Positions 18,956 to 27,885 of a stretch of 64,000 bases of DNA are shown here, piece after piece. Both the position numbers and the translations under genes were made by a program. Under the pieces are notes generated by a model, which was not told where the DNA came from, ran no database searches, and was given only the letters and a program-made list of their open reading frames with translations. Each line of letters starts with the position of its first letter. Position 1 is the stretch's first letter. The DNA is from Salinivirgaceae bacterium (GTDB lineage Bacteria; Bacteroidota; Bacteroidia; Bacteroidales; SZUA-534), in assembly GCA_017527435.1 (NCBI GenBank), contig JAFXQB010000013.1, forward strand, positions 16,065 through 80,064, read 5' to 3'.

Positions 18956-19117
18956 TCAGTTTTCTCTGTTTCTCAGTATTTTAGCCATTTTTGCAAGACG
19001 ATCCGCTGACGAGAAGATGCCCACTTCGGCAAGTTTGCGCCTGTGCTGCTCTTCAATAGCAGTTTCCGGCTGAATATCGGTTATGGCAACTCTCTTTTTA
19101 AATATCCGTAATTTCAT
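18956..19117 (-). CDS. Small hypothetical protein (53 aa)
   Basis: Basic protein starting MKLRIFKKRVAITDIQPE and ending ADRLAKMAKILRNREN. Upstream in-frame ATGs at 19138 and 19165 are possible, but those codons run into the palindrome TCCCGATAGCTATCGGGA and look non-coding. The frame is flanked by word repeats on both sides, which argues that a genuine gene interrupts them. No family recognised; a remnant or a small regulator are both possible. Confidence 0.35.
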   Translation of the reverse strand: MKLRIFKKRVAITDIQPETAIEEQHRRKLAEVGIFSSADRLAKMAKILRNREN

Positions 19118-19137
19118 AATTGACAATCTGTTATTCA

Positions 19138-19155
19138 TCCCGATAGCTATCGGGA
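19138..19155. repeat. Perfect 18-bp palindrome TCCCGATAGCTATCGGGA
   Basis: Self-complementary over all 18 bases. A near copy (TCCCGATAGCAATCGGGA) is at 62601-62618, also inside a repeat spacer. It looks like a dispersed REP-type element. The flanking 19156-19201 holds TTCAATCCTTCAATCCTTCAATC repeats, a word also seen at 31671-31697. Confidence 0.75.
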
Positions 19156-19201
19156 CTTCACACATTCAATCCTTCACGCATTCAATCCTTCAATCCTTCA
19201 A

Positions 19202-20902
19202 TCAGAACGTGTACGTCAGTCCCAACATAAAGTTGAACCGCTGATTGGCGTATTGGTTCCACTCGTAGTAGCGCTGACCGGCAATGTTGTTCAGGTCGAG
19301 AAACGACGAGAAACGCTTTGTGATGCGGTATTCGAGTCCCAAATTGGCGTCAATCACGCCCTTCAGCTCTTTGGACTCTGGCAGGTTCTCGCCTTTGTCG
19401 TTGATGTGGTCGATGCGGGCGTAGCGCTTGCTGATGGCGTAAACGTTGACGCGCGCAATTATCTTATTCTCAAGGTTGTAGCTTGCGTCAAGGCTGACGG
19501 TGTAGGTAGGCAGATGCCAAGCCTCAATCTCGTGCGACATATCGTAAACGAAATAGTTGCCCTTCAGCCCCATCTTGAATTTGTCGCTCATCTTGTACGA
19601 AATCTCGCCCAAAATGCGGGTGCGCATAATCTCGTCGTAGGCCACCGTGAATTTCTTGTGTAAATCGCTATTTATGTTGTTTACAAACAGATACTGATTG
19701 TCGATTTTGGCATATTCGGCGCGGACGTTGAAGGCAACCTTTGAGCTGACATTGCCGCGGAATCCGGCTGCAAGGTTCCAACGTGTCTTGGTTGGATTGA
19801 TGTTCAGGTCGGAACGCACAAACGGGTTCTCGCCGTACATCTCGCGATAGCTGTGCACATCGTAGTTGCCGTTTACCTCAATGTACGGCAGCAGGAAGTA
19901 GTCGATGATGTTGTACTGCATACTGATGTCGGGGAAGAACCAAAACTTCGAGTTGCGCTGGTCGTAGAAGGTGCTTGCACCCACCTTCACGCGCCATTTG
20001 CGGCCGTAGGCGCCAATCCACGGATTGAAGTTGACCACAGCCGCGCTGATGTCGCCTTTACCGTTGATATTCAGGCCTTTGGTGCTGTAATTGTCAATCA
20101 CCACATTCAGGCCCATAAACTCTTTGTCCAATATGTAGCTCAAGAAGGCATCAACGTGCAGAATGTTGTCGCCCTTGCTGTCTTTGGTCTTTATTCCGCT
20201 GTAGTTCAGCGCGATGCGATAGTCCAACTTCGATGAATCGAGATTGGTGGTGCCGAATGACGCGCCAATCGAATAGTAGTTAAGCGATTGTTTTTCAATG
20301 TCTTTCTTCTTCAGTGGAAGCGAGTCATCGGCAATTTTCAGGTTGGTGTCGTAACCATAATAATAATTGGCGCGATAGCCGTAACCGGCATCAATGCTAG
20401 CCGCAAGGTCTTTTTTGAAGATGCGGCGCACCTGCCCGCCCACATCGAACCGCGACAGACCGGCGTAAACGTGCTCGTCGGCTTCGTTCTTCACCTTGCC
20501 GTTGCTCGACAGATAGTTGGCGTTGGCATTCCAAATCCATTTTTCAGAGCGCTGGCTGCCCGTGTAGATGTTCAGCGTTGGCGACGCGTACGACCCGAAA
20601 CCGCCCTTCACATAGGCGTAATAGAGCTTGGGCAGCGGCTCGGCGACCAATTTTGCCGGCTTCAGCTGCTTCGGCTGATATTTGGTCGGATACATTTCAA
20701 GCTCGCCCTCGTCGTACTCAAAAGTTGGCGTAACTTTGATTGTATCAACAATTTTCGGCAGCGAACTGATTTTGTATGCGTCGTTGATGACTGGCTCATA
20801 CGATTTTATGACCTTCACCTCTTGATTCAGGTTGTTCTGCGCCATTACGGTGCACGAACCTAACATTGTCAGAATCAGGATATTTCGTTTCAAACGTATC
20901 AT
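19202..20902 (-). CDS. Outer-membrane beta-barrel protein, TonB-receptor-like without plug
   Basis: 566 residues with a signal peptide (MIRLKRNILILTMLGSCTVMAQ), a short periplasmic N-terminus containing a conserved-looking EVKVIKSYEPVINDAYKI stretch, then many amphipathic beta strands rich in Tyr/Asn/Trp. It ends in the outer-membrane signature QRFNFMLGLTYTF with terminal Phe. Strand content resembles a TonB-dependent receptor barrel, but there is no plug domain or TonB box. It is probably translated with the large TPR gene upstream (stop of that gene at 20917, start here at 20902), so the two likely work together at the outer membrane. Confidence 0.75.
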   Translation of the reverse strand: MIRLKRNILILTMLGSCTVMAQNNLNQEVKVIKSYEPVINDAYKISSLPKIVDTIKVTPTFEYDEGELEMYPTKYQPKQLKPAKLVAEPLPKLYYAYVKGGFGSYASPTLNIYTGSQRSEKWIWNANANYLSSNGKVKNEADEHVYAGLSRFDVGGQVRRIFKKDLAASIDAGYGYRANYYYGYDTNLKIADDSLPLKKKDIEKQSLNYYSIGASFGTTNLDSSKLDYRIALNYSGIKTKDSKGDNILHVDAFLSYILDKEFMGLNVVIDNYSTKGLNINGKGDISAAVVNFNPWIGAYGRKWRVKVGASTFYDQRNSKFWFFPDISMQYNIIDYFLLPYIEVNGNYDVHSYREMYGENPFVRSDLNINPTKTRWNLAAGFRGNVSSKVAFNVRAEYAKIDNQYLFVNNINSDLHKKFTVAYDEIMRTRILGEISYKMSDKFKMGLKGNYFVYDMSHEIEAWHLPTYTVSLDASYNLENKIIARVNVYAISKRYARIDHINDKGENLPESKELKGVIDANLGLEYRITKRFSSFLDLNNIAGQRYYEWNQYANQRFNFMLGLTYTF

Positions 20903-20916
20903 ATCTGTATGTCGGT

Positions 20917-23900
20917 TTATTCTTGTTCTTGAATTGTGTTTTCTTCGGCCGGTGTTTCGGTATTTTCTTCTGAATCAGAAGGTTCAGCCGATTCATTGGT
21001 CGGTTCGGCAGCGGGTTCTTCAGCGGCAGGCTCTTCAGCCGGTTCGCTTACGGGCTCTGCGGCTTCAGGTTCAACCTCGGTGGTTGACGCCGGTTCTTCA
21101 ATCACAGCTTCCTCCACCTGCGGCGCACTCTCCTGCCCGTTTTGCGGCTCTGGCGCGTAGGTTGCGCCCGATTCGGTTGTCGGCGCTTCCGTCTGCTGCG
21201 GCTCTGCGGGTTTGCCGCTATCGCTTGTATCAGCGTTGCCGTCAGCACTATTGTTTGTGTCTTCGTTATCGTTATAGTAATTGTTTTCGTTGTCGTTACC
21301 ACCGCTCATATCAATTGTTACTTCAACTTCCTGTTTCGAGTTGTCGTCAATGAATTTCTCGCTCTCCTCGTCAACAATCAGCTTCAGTTTGGCGTTGGCT
21401 TCGGCCACAATGCCGTCAGAGTCGTCGCCGTAGTTGTCGATGACGCTCTGCAGGTTGGCTTTGGCCTGGAAACGGTCGTTGCGGCTCATACAGATGTCGG
21501 ACAGCAGGAAGAACGATTTTGCAATCCAATAAATATGCGGCGTGCCCGAACCGATAAGGTTGTTAATCTCATCCTCCGACTTCTGCAACTCGTTCTGCTC
21601 AAACAACATACGAGCAACCATATACTGTGCCTCGGCACCCTCGCGGCTGTTCATATCCTGCGCAAGAATGCGGAACTGTGTGATGGCCGGGTCCAATTGG
21701 TTTGTCTGATAGTAACTTACGGCCATAATGTGGCGTGCGGTGCGCACCTGCTCGTCCGAAACCTTGTCGGTTATGAGCAGTTTGCGTGCCGACTCAAGCG
21801 CGTTGTTGAAGTTGCTGTCGGCAAAGGCTGTTTTCATCTGCCCCTCGCGCGCAATCATCAAGTTCGACTTCACTTCGGCGTTGTCTTCCAACTGTTTATA
21901 AAGTGCGTATGCCTGTTTGTAATCCTTGTCGTTCTCGGCCAAAGTGGCTGACGAGAGCAGCGCTGCCTCGGTGAAGGTGTTTTTCTGCTTCTCGGCCACG
22001 GCTATGAAGTCGGCTTTGGCCTCGCTGTTCTTGTGCAGTTTCAGGTTGCAGTCGCCACGGTAGTAGGTCGCGTTAAGCGAGAAACGGCCGCCCGGGAACT
22101 TGTCCAAATAACTGTCGAACAAGCCGGCTGCTTCGGTCCAATTGCCTGACATATAGACTTTTTCGGCCGATGCGTAGGTAAGCGAGTCACGCTCGTTCTG
22201 GTCGATGTTGCCAAGGTTGCCCTTGCTCTGAACGTAGTCGAAGTAGTCGTCAACCTTGTTCATATCAACATAGACGTTCTTCAGGGCGAACAGCGCCTCG
22301 TCGGCTTCCGATGAGCCCGGGTACTTCTCAATCACGTTTTTGAAGTTATCGATTGCCAAATAGTTCTGACCATCAGCATAGTAAAGCAAGCCCGTTTGAA
22401 GCATTGATTTAACCACATACGAACTGTTTGGATAGTTTTTGGCCAACAGACGAAAATCGCTGATTGCCAACTGTGTGGAATCGAGAATCGTGTAGGCGCG
22501 GCCTCGCTCGAATAGTGCGTCGGCGGCGTATTTCGATTTCGGGTATCGCGCAAGCAAATCGCTCATTGCCAAAATCTTACCGTGAAGATTCTTGTCAAGT
22601 CCCATTGCAAAACCCTTCTGGAAAAGCGCGTATTCGGCATCGAACTTGTCAAGGTCGGCGGCCATTCCGTAGAACATCACGGCATCGTTGAACTTCGATG
22701 TCACAAAGTAGCAGTCGCCAATGCGGATGTAGCTGTCGGCAAGCTTTGCTGTGTCGGCTTCGGCGGGTTTTTCAACGTATTTGCGGAACCAATCGGCCGA
22801 CTTGGTGTACTCCTTGGTCTTGAAATAGCAGTAGCCGATGTTGTAGTAGCACGTTTTGTACTCGGGCATTGTGTAGGCGCCGGGCGTTGTGAGCAGCTGG
22901 TTGTAGGCGTCGGCGGCATCGTGGTAGCGCTCCTGGCGGTAGAGAGCCTCGGCTTTCCAATAACTTGCCAAAGCGCGAATCTCCTTGTCGTACGCTTTAA
23001 GCGATATGGCCTGGTTGAACGCTTCCACCGACTCGTCGAACTTCAGGTTGTTGAAGAGCTCAAGGCCGCGGAAATAGGCCACGCGCTGCCACGCCGACTG
23101 CATCTCGGCCGTCTTGTTCTCGATTTTGGCCAACGATTCGAGCGCCGCCTGATAGTTTTTCGACGACAGGTAGGCCTTCACCAAATAGCCGTAGGCCTCG
23201 TCGCGGTGAATCGATTTGGGGTATTTCTCCAAATATTTGTTAAAGGCGCGCACCGTCTCGTTAAACGGCGAGTACGACAGCTCATACGACAGTTTGGCGT
23301 AGTTGAGCAGCGCCTGCTCCTGAATGCGAGCGTTGAAATCGTATTTTGCCGCAGCCTCAAAAGCCATTCGGGCCTGCTCCTTCTGCTCAATCTTCATATT
23401 CGCGTAAGCGATGTGGAAATAGGCGTTCTGCGTGAGCGCGTCGTCAAGGTTCGTCACGTTCGACATTGTGCTAACCGTCTTCTCAAACTCGCCGGTCTTG
23501 AAATAAGCGTAGCCCAACTGGTAGATGTCCTCGCGGGTGTAGTTGCTGGCGTTGCTCTTGTAGGTCTCAAGATAAGGCACCGCCTCGGCGTAGAGCTCTT
23601 TGTTGTAGAGCGCCTCACCCACTATGCGCGACATTTCGGCCTGGCGCTTGGCGTCGCCCTGGTCGAGCAGCTCTTTGCCCAACTCAAGCACCTTGTCGTC
23701 TTTCCCCTGAAGGAAGTAAATCTGCACCCTGTAGTACGGCACGATGGGCGCGAAAGCCGGGTCGTTATCGATTTTGGCAAAATTGTTGAGCGCCGTCTCA
23801 TAATTCTTATTGGTGTAGGCCAAATGCGCGTAGAAATAGATGGCCGGCGCCGAATATTTGTTGTTCTTGTCAATCAGCTCGTAGAACATTTTCTGCGCCT

Positions 23901-24384
23901 TCTCGGTCTGCCCAAGCTTGAAGTAGCTGTAGCCCTTCTTGAAGTAGAGCTCGGCCTGCTGGTCGCGGTTCAGGTGCTGCTTCCACACCTTGTCAAAGTA
24001 CTCGATGGCCTCGCGATAGTGGTTCACGCGGTATTGGTAGCGGCCCATTTCGAAGTAAGCCGTGCGCGTGCGCGGACTCTCGGGATAGTCGCTGATGAAC
24101 TTGCCGATGCGGTACTCCGCGTCGTTGTTGAAGAGCTCAAGGGCGCAAAGCGCGGCGTAGTATTCGGCGTCGGCCTTAATGTCGGCAAACTCGTTGCCGT
24201 AGCGCGCCACCACCCGCTCAAAGAACTCCTGTGCCTGCGAATAATGCTGCTTGCTGAACAAATCGACGCCTACGCGGTAATCGTAGTCCTCGTCGTTATA
24301 GATTATCGATTTCTGTGCCGAAGCACTTAAAGCCGTTAGTGAGATAACAGCCGCCAAACATTTGGCTAATAATTTTCTACGCAT
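20917..24384 (-). CDS. Large periplasmic TPR protein (1155 aa) with acidic tail
   Basis: The start ATG at 24384 gives a clean signal peptide (MRRKLLAKCLAAVISLTALSASAQ). The frame is open to 24513 but that part is not signal-like. About 1000 residues of tetratricopeptide-type repeats follow (A.YFEMGRYQYRVNHYREAIEYF, ALFERGRAYTILDSTQLAISDF and others). The last 130 residues are a Glu/Pro/Ala-rich, low-complexity tail. Such long TPR proteins in Bacteroidota are thought to scaffold envelope complexes. The beta-barrel gene begins 14 bases after its stop, a conserved-looking pair in my memory of Bacteroidales genomes. No enzymatic motif. Confidence 0.78.
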   Translation of the reverse strand: MRRKLLAKCLAAVISLTALSASAQKSIIYNDEDYDYRVGVDLFSKQHYSQAQEFFERVVARYGNEFADIKADAEYYAALCALELFNNDAEYRIGKFISDYPESPRTRTAYFEMGRYQYRVNHYREAIEYFDKVWKQHLNRDQQAELYFKKGYSYFKLGQTEKAQKMFYELIDKNNKYSAPAIYFYAHLAYTNKNYETALNNFAKIDNDPAFAPIVPYYRVQIYFLQGKDDKVLELGKELLDQGDAKRQAEMSRIVGEALYNKELYAEAVPYLETYKSNASNYTREDIYQLGYAYFKTGEFEKTVSTMSNVTNLDDALTQNAYFHIAYANMKIEQKEQARMAFEAAAKYDFNARIQEQALLNYAKLSYELSYSPFNETVRAFNKYLEKYPKSIHRDEAYGYLVKAYLSSKNYQAALESLAKIENKTAEMQSAWQRVAYFRGLELFNNLKFDESVEAFNQAISLKAYDKEIRALASYWKAEALYRQERYHDAADAYNQLLTTPGAYTMPEYKTCYYNIGYCYFKTKEYTKSADWFRKYVEKPAEADTAKLADSYIRIGDCYFVTSKFNDAVMFYGMAADLDKFDAEYALFQKGFAMGLDKNLHGKILAMSDLLARYPKSKYAADALFERGRAYTILDSTQLAISDFRLLAKNYPNSSYVVKSMLQTGLLYYADGQNYLAIDNFKNVIEKYPGSSEADEALFALKNVYVDMNKVDDYFDYVQSKGNLGNIDQNERDSLTYASAEKVYMSGNWTEAAGLFDSYLDKFPGGRFSLNATYYRGDCNLKLHKNSEAKADFIAVAEKQKNTFTEAALLSSATLAENDKDYKQAYALYKQLEDNAEVKSNLMIAREGQMKTAFADSNFNNALESARKLLITDKVSDEQVRTARHIMAVSYYQTNQLDPAITQFRILAQDMNSREGAEAQYMVARMLFEQNELQKSEDEINNLIGSGTPHIYWIAKSFFLLSDICMSRNDRFQAKANLQSVIDNYGDDSDGIVAEANAKLKLIVDEESEKFIDDNSKQEVEVTIDMSGGNDNENNYYNDNEDTNNSADGNADTSDSGKPAEPQQTEAPTTESGATYAPEPQNGQESAPQVEEAVIEEPASTTEVEPEAAEPVSEPAEEPAAEEPAAEPTNESAEPSDSEENTETPAEENTIQEQE

Positions 24385-24700
24385 AAAAGAATGAACTAAA
24401 TGGGAACGCTTCCGCTCCCCGTTTCTATTCCAATTTTCAGCCGAACCGGTGCCGTTTTCCGCCCAAATCCGACTCTTTTTATCCGAAACAAATAAAATCG
24501 TTTTCAGCCACACGCAATTTGCGCGACGAAGGTTTTAATTAACAAGTGAGTGTTTATTTATTGGCGGGCGGGAAAATGAACGAAGATGACGCAGATTGAA
24601 GGGATTTATGGGATTTTTCGCATAGATTACACAGATTTTCATAGACAAATATCTTCTGCGTAAGCCAAACCTATAGGTCACCGGAAGAATATTGCCAAAA
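24385..24700. other. Intergenic region with word repeats, no gene seen
   Basis: The first half is the upstream region of the TPR gene. 24572-24645 contains the GACGCAGATTGAAGGGATTT ... ATAGATTACACAGATTTTCATAGAC words, which recur at 31541-31600 (ACAGATGACGCAGATTAAAC ... TTTTCACAGATTTG) and, more loosely, at 62512-62640. No reading frame supported. Confidence 0.6.
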
Positions 24701-24735
24701 AAAATCCTTGTTATTGATTAACAAGGATTTTTTTA
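24701..24735. terminator. Terminator after the MACPF-like gene
   Basis: AAAATCCTTGTTA (24701-24713) pairs with TAACAAGGATTTT (24719-24731) around a 5-base loop. A run on one side and T run on the other make it usable on either strand; on the minus strand it lies 25 bases after the MACPF-like stop. Confidence 0.88.
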
Positions 24736-24759
24736 ATACGTATTTATACTTTAGTTTAT

Positions 24760-26334
24760 TTAGTCTTCCAAACCTATCTTTACTTCAACTTTCTCTCCGA
24801 TGGATGATATTACTGCGTTTCGATAATTTACAGTTTCATAAAATGTATATCCGCTTTTTTGAACAGCTTTAACTTGATATGTTCCAACATTAAGTTGCAA
24901 ATCTAGTTTGCCGTAGCCGTTGACAACACCCTTAAATTCGTTATTCAAATATATATTAAATGGGTCACCTGACTGATTCACAACTGACAATAATCCCAAT
25001 TGTGGTATTGTGCTTGCCCATTCTACTGCAAATTCCGTTATTTTGTCAAATATTGACATAAATAGTTCGCCAACTTCTTCTTCTTCAGCCGAATAATCTA
25101 TAATGTTTGCAGGATCATTAACATCATTGGCTACATTACTGAATAATTCATATTGCTTCTTCAATTTTGGAATAAGTGCGTTTGATTTTTCAATCACTTT
25201 TTTCCATTCTGGTGTAAGTCCACCTATTTTTGCATCTAAATCATCATGATTGAATATCAGAGCACCTTGTTGTGAAATCTCCTTTACAATCACACCTATC
25301 ATGTGGTCTGGATTTGTCGCAGGATTTGTATTAACAGCATCTTGGGCCATATTTATCAACATACATAATGCCAAGTAATCTTCGTTTATTTCGCCCAGTT
25401 TCTTTTCTTTCTCTAAATTCCAATTAATTCCTTTACAACCATAAAGCGAGAAATCTGTTAGAAAATATCGAGAGACAAGTGCATCTGCTTCATTTTGGCA
25501 ATCTTTCAATTGTTGTTTCACGAATCCAATTACAGCATCAATTAAGTCACCATCGGCTTTCGAAAGTTTTTGTATAGCGTCTGCCCAACTATCGGTGTTA
25601 AGATGAGGACCTTCAACATCGACAACTACGCTGAAGCCACTTTCCCTGAAGTTTTTATTTTGTTCTTCTTTGTTTTCAACCTTAAATCCACCGGAAACCG
25701 AACCTAACGCCCCTTCCATACTGGCAACCATTTCATCTATGTTTTGCTCTTTTTTTTCTGATTGGTTACGTATTAATTCTACTGTAACCTTTGATGTTTT
25801 TCCTATGCCCGAGACAAAATGAGTACCATAACGAGTTTTAAATTCATCGTACTTTCCTTCATTCAATAACGCTTTTGCTTCTGGTGTAAACTCAGGTTCG
25901 TCAGGATAGAAATAATTACCGAAATCGACAGTTGCAATAAAAACAAGTCGCTCGGTTTTCTGCATAGATTCTTTTAACGATTGTGATGCCTGTGATGCCC
26001 CGACGGAAAAAGTATTTAAGAATGAAACGCTTTCAGATGCATTCGTACTTTTCAATTGCTGATACTCCTGTTCATTTTTGGTATAGAATACTTCAACATG
26101 TGTTTTTACACCTGCTGTACCTTGTTTTTTTAGTAAGCTGGCGTCACGCGAACTGCTAGTAAAACATTGCCGTGTTGTCATAAATGGGTCGGAGATGTTT
26201 ATACTTTTGCCAGGTTCAATTGCGGCCTGCTGGCCGTTTAATTTGAACATTGACGCATCATAACTACTTCTTCCTTGTGCCCATGAGCCAAATGCCACAC
26301 TCATAAAGGCCATACATGCAATTGCTTTTTTCAT
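24760..26334 (-). CDS. Secreted MACPF-like (perforin-family) protein with PEGA-like C-terminus
   Basis: 524 residues. A signal peptide (MKKAIACMAFMSVAFGSWAQ) leads to a domain with the MACPF signature region FKTRYGTHFVSGIGK (165-179). The family pattern is Y/W-G-T/S-H-F/Y followed by a Gly-rich turn; here YGTH is kept but the later Gly-Gly pair is not. It is preceded by helices and strands of the expected order (SFLNTFSVGASQASQSLK, TERLVFIATVDFGNYF). It is followed by a Ser/Gly segment (MVASMEGALGSVSGGFKVEN) that fits a membrane-inserting hairpin. The last 75 residues (FNIYLNNEFKGVVNGYGKLD ...) resemble a PEGA domain. Codon use is AT-rich compared with neighbours. MACPF proteins of gut Bacteroidales include pore-forming antibacterial toxins (BSAPs), so an antagonistic role is possible but unproven. 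Confidence 0.7.
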   Translation of the reverse strand: MKKAIACMAFMSVAFGSWAQGRSSYDASMFKLNGQQAAIEPGKSINISDPFMTTRQCFTSSSRDASLLKKQGTAGVKTHVEVFYTKNEQEYQQLKSTNASESVSFLNTFSVGASQASQSLKESMQKTERLVFIATVDFGNYFYPDEPEFTPEAKALLNEGKYDEFKTRYGTHFVSGIGKTSKVTVELIRNQSEKKEQNIDEMVASMEGALGSVSGGFKVENKEEQNKNFRESGFSVVVDVEGPHLNTDSWADAIQKLSKADGDLIDAVIGFVKQQLKDCQNEADALVSRYFLTDFSLYGCKGINWNLEKEKKLGEINEDYLALCMLINMAQDAVNTNPATNPDHMIGVIVKEISQQGALIFNHDDLDAKIGGLTPEWKKVIEKSNALIPKLKKQYELFSNVANDVNDPANIIDYSAEEEEVGELFMSIFDKITEFAVEWASTIPQLGLLSVVNQSGDPFNIYLNNEFKGVVNGYGKLDLQLNVGTYQVKAVQKSGYTFYETVNYRNAVISSIGEKVEVKIGLED

Positions 26335-26468
26335 TATTAAATATTTTAAAACTAAAAATTTACGAGATTCAGATTATTCGGCTTTCCATATTCATAAATT
26401 GCATCGCTCAGTAGGTGCCATGCTTATTGCAATTATAAAAACAAACAACCAATAAGAGCCTTAACCAC

Positions 26469-26509
26469 GATGCCCTAAACGGGCATCAAATGCCGCCAAT
26501 TTGGGCATC
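26469..26509. repeat. GATGCCC / GGGCATC repeats ahead of the MACPF-like gene
   Basis: GATGCCC (26469-26475) and GGGCATC (26481-26487) form an inverted repeat with a 5-base loop. A third copy, GGGCATC, is at 26503-26509, touching the HTH stop codon. They lie between the HTH gene and the MACPF-like gene and could be operators. There is no T run, so it is not a normal terminator. Confidence 0.5.
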
Positions 26510-26718
26510 TATAGCAACTCGGAATAAACCTTAAAAAAATCACGCTGAAGGGCTATCGAAATTTGAAGCAATTGGTAAGTGTCGATAACTTCCTTTTTGA
26601 ATATTTTGCTAATTGTACGCGAATTGCACGATAACTGCTGCGCCAACCAAATATTGGTACGTCCTTGCCGATGCATTTCAGCGCGTATCAGTTCTCCTAT
26701 GTGGGGTAATCCATTCAT
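26509..26718 (-). CDS. Small XRE-type helix-turn-helix protein
   Basis: ATG at 26718 gives 69 residues. MNGLPHIGELIRAEMHRQGR and NIWLAQQLSCNSRTISKIFKK form the helix-turn-helix pair, then DTYQLLQISIALQRDFFKVYSELL. This resembles the Cro/XRE fold of small Bacteroidota regulators. A start at 26781 would add an atypical 21 residues. It precedes the MACPF-like gene on the same strand with 174 bases between, and both are flanked by unusual inverted repeats, so it is a candidate regulator of that gene. Confidence 0.65.
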   Translation of the reverse strand: MNGLPHIGELIRAEMHRQGRTNIWLAQQLSCNSRTISKIFKKEVIDTYQLLQISIALQRDFFKVYSELL

Positions 26719-26825
26719 CAGTTGTTGTAAAATGAACCTCAGCCCAATCCCCCAGCAGCCAAAAAGAAAGGCGTTTGCCATTTCGTTTTTTCGCTTACTA
26801 TTCGCTGCGGGCTGGACTTCCCTTT

Positions 26826-26891
26826 GACACTAATAAGCACGAAACGGCTCACGCCATTGGCGTGAACCTCTCGCTTGCTTATCCTCGTGTC
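26826..26891. repeat. Nested inverted repeat (66 bases) upstream of the HTH gene
   Basis: Outer arms GACACTAATAAGCA (26826-26839) and TGCTTATCCTCGTGTC (26876-26891) pair over 12 of their bases. CGA/TCG continue the stem, and an inner 8-bp inverted repeat TCACGCCA (26849-26856) / TGGCGTGA (26858-26865) closes it. The whole can fold as one long imperfect hairpin. It lacks a T run. The remainder of the 26719-27100 gap shows no gene. Confidence 0.7.
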
Positions 26892-27100
26892 TAAGAAATT
26901 GTCCAGATTTCAGCGAAAAGAATAAGAGCGTAAGACTCTTAATGTTAATATTTTAAATCAAATTCTTTTCTTTACTTAATTCATTAATGTTTTATACAAA
27001 TCAAATCCGCCCCATTAACACTTGGTTCGGACTTGCACAAACTTACAAAAGATTCTCAAATTGTGTTAAGATTTCGGATTCGCCAAAGATAATAAGGTCA

Positions 27101-27853
27101 TCACTCCATCTTTCTTGTCCCATTGCATTCAGGATAGCCCGAGCAACTCCAAAACTCCTTGCCTGCATTCACACCTTTTTTCGCAACACGGCGAATCATC
27201 GGTTTGCCGCATTTTGGGCAAGCGGGCGCATCGGCCTTAATGCTTTGCTCTGTGCGGTACGCAAGTCTTTCGGCGGTCAGGCCTTCGGTAAACCCGCCTT
27301 CTTCTCGGAATGATTCAAGAAGATTGTTTATCAGGTTGTTAAGTATCAGAATAAGACGGTTGCAGAGTATCAACAAGCAGCGAGCTTCTGTAATCGAATC
27401 GTTTGAGCAAAGCCACGTATCGAATTTGTGTTTCTGCGCCAATATGTGTATGCTGCTATAATACTGAACGTCATCTTTATAGGTGGGTTTATCCAACAAA
27501 ACGGCATTCACCTTCCTGCATTCTTTCGATTTAACCGACCACGGCAATTGCTCGTTCTGCAACAGCCAATTCAGATAATCGTTAGCCAACTCGGCAAGGC
27601 TTGCGCGGGCAACATCGGTGAGTTTCATCTCCGTCTCTTTCGATGTTGAATGTCGAGAGTTGCCTTCTGCAATGTTTGTTGGCACAGAACGTGCCGCTTG
27701 CGTCATTTGGTCATATTGGCGGCCACAAGGGTCGTTTGTGCGGTTCAAATAGCGTTTGCAGAAATTTTGCGTCGCAAGTTGAACGATGTTGGCCATCACC
27801 CACGCGTCAAGCCAAAAATAACCGAAGTTGCGGATTTGCATTTGCTTTGGCAT
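27101..27853 (-). CDS. Four-helix-bundle protein with C-terminal topoisomerase-type zinc ribbon
   Basis: 250 residues. The first 130 match the four-helix-bundle family related to 23S rRNA intervening-sequence proteins (VMANIVQLATQNFCKRYL, DQMTQAARSVPTNIAEGN with the SxxxNIAEG signature, ASLAELANDYLNWL). The last 45 residues form a topoisomerase I-type zinc ribbon: CPKCGKPMIRRVAKKG then EFWSCSGYPEC, with four Cys. The fusion is known in Bacteroidota as the four-helix-bundle suffix family; function unknown, nucleic-acid binding inferred. It is divergent from ftsE. Confidence 0.82.
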   Translation of the reverse strand: MPKQMQIRNFGYFWLDAWVMANIVQLATQNFCKRYLNRTNDPCGRQYDQMTQAARSVPTNIAEGNSRHSTSKETEMKLTDVARASLAELANDYLNWLLQNEQLPWSVKSKECRKVNAVLLDKPTYKDDVQYYSSIHILAQKHKFDTWLCSNDSITEARCLLILCNRLILILNNLINNLLESFREEGGFTEGLTAERLAYRTEQSIKADAPACPKCGKPMIRRVAKKGVNAGKEFWSCSGYPECNGTRKME

Positions 27854-27885
27854 TGTATTTTAGTTTTTTACGGTTGCTAAAATAG

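Noticed and set aside
22582..24330. 582-residue open frame on the plus strand
   Set aside because: It is antisense to the large TPR gene. Its protein is Val/Leu/Arg-rich without domain signs, and the frame is open because of the codon bias of the real gene.
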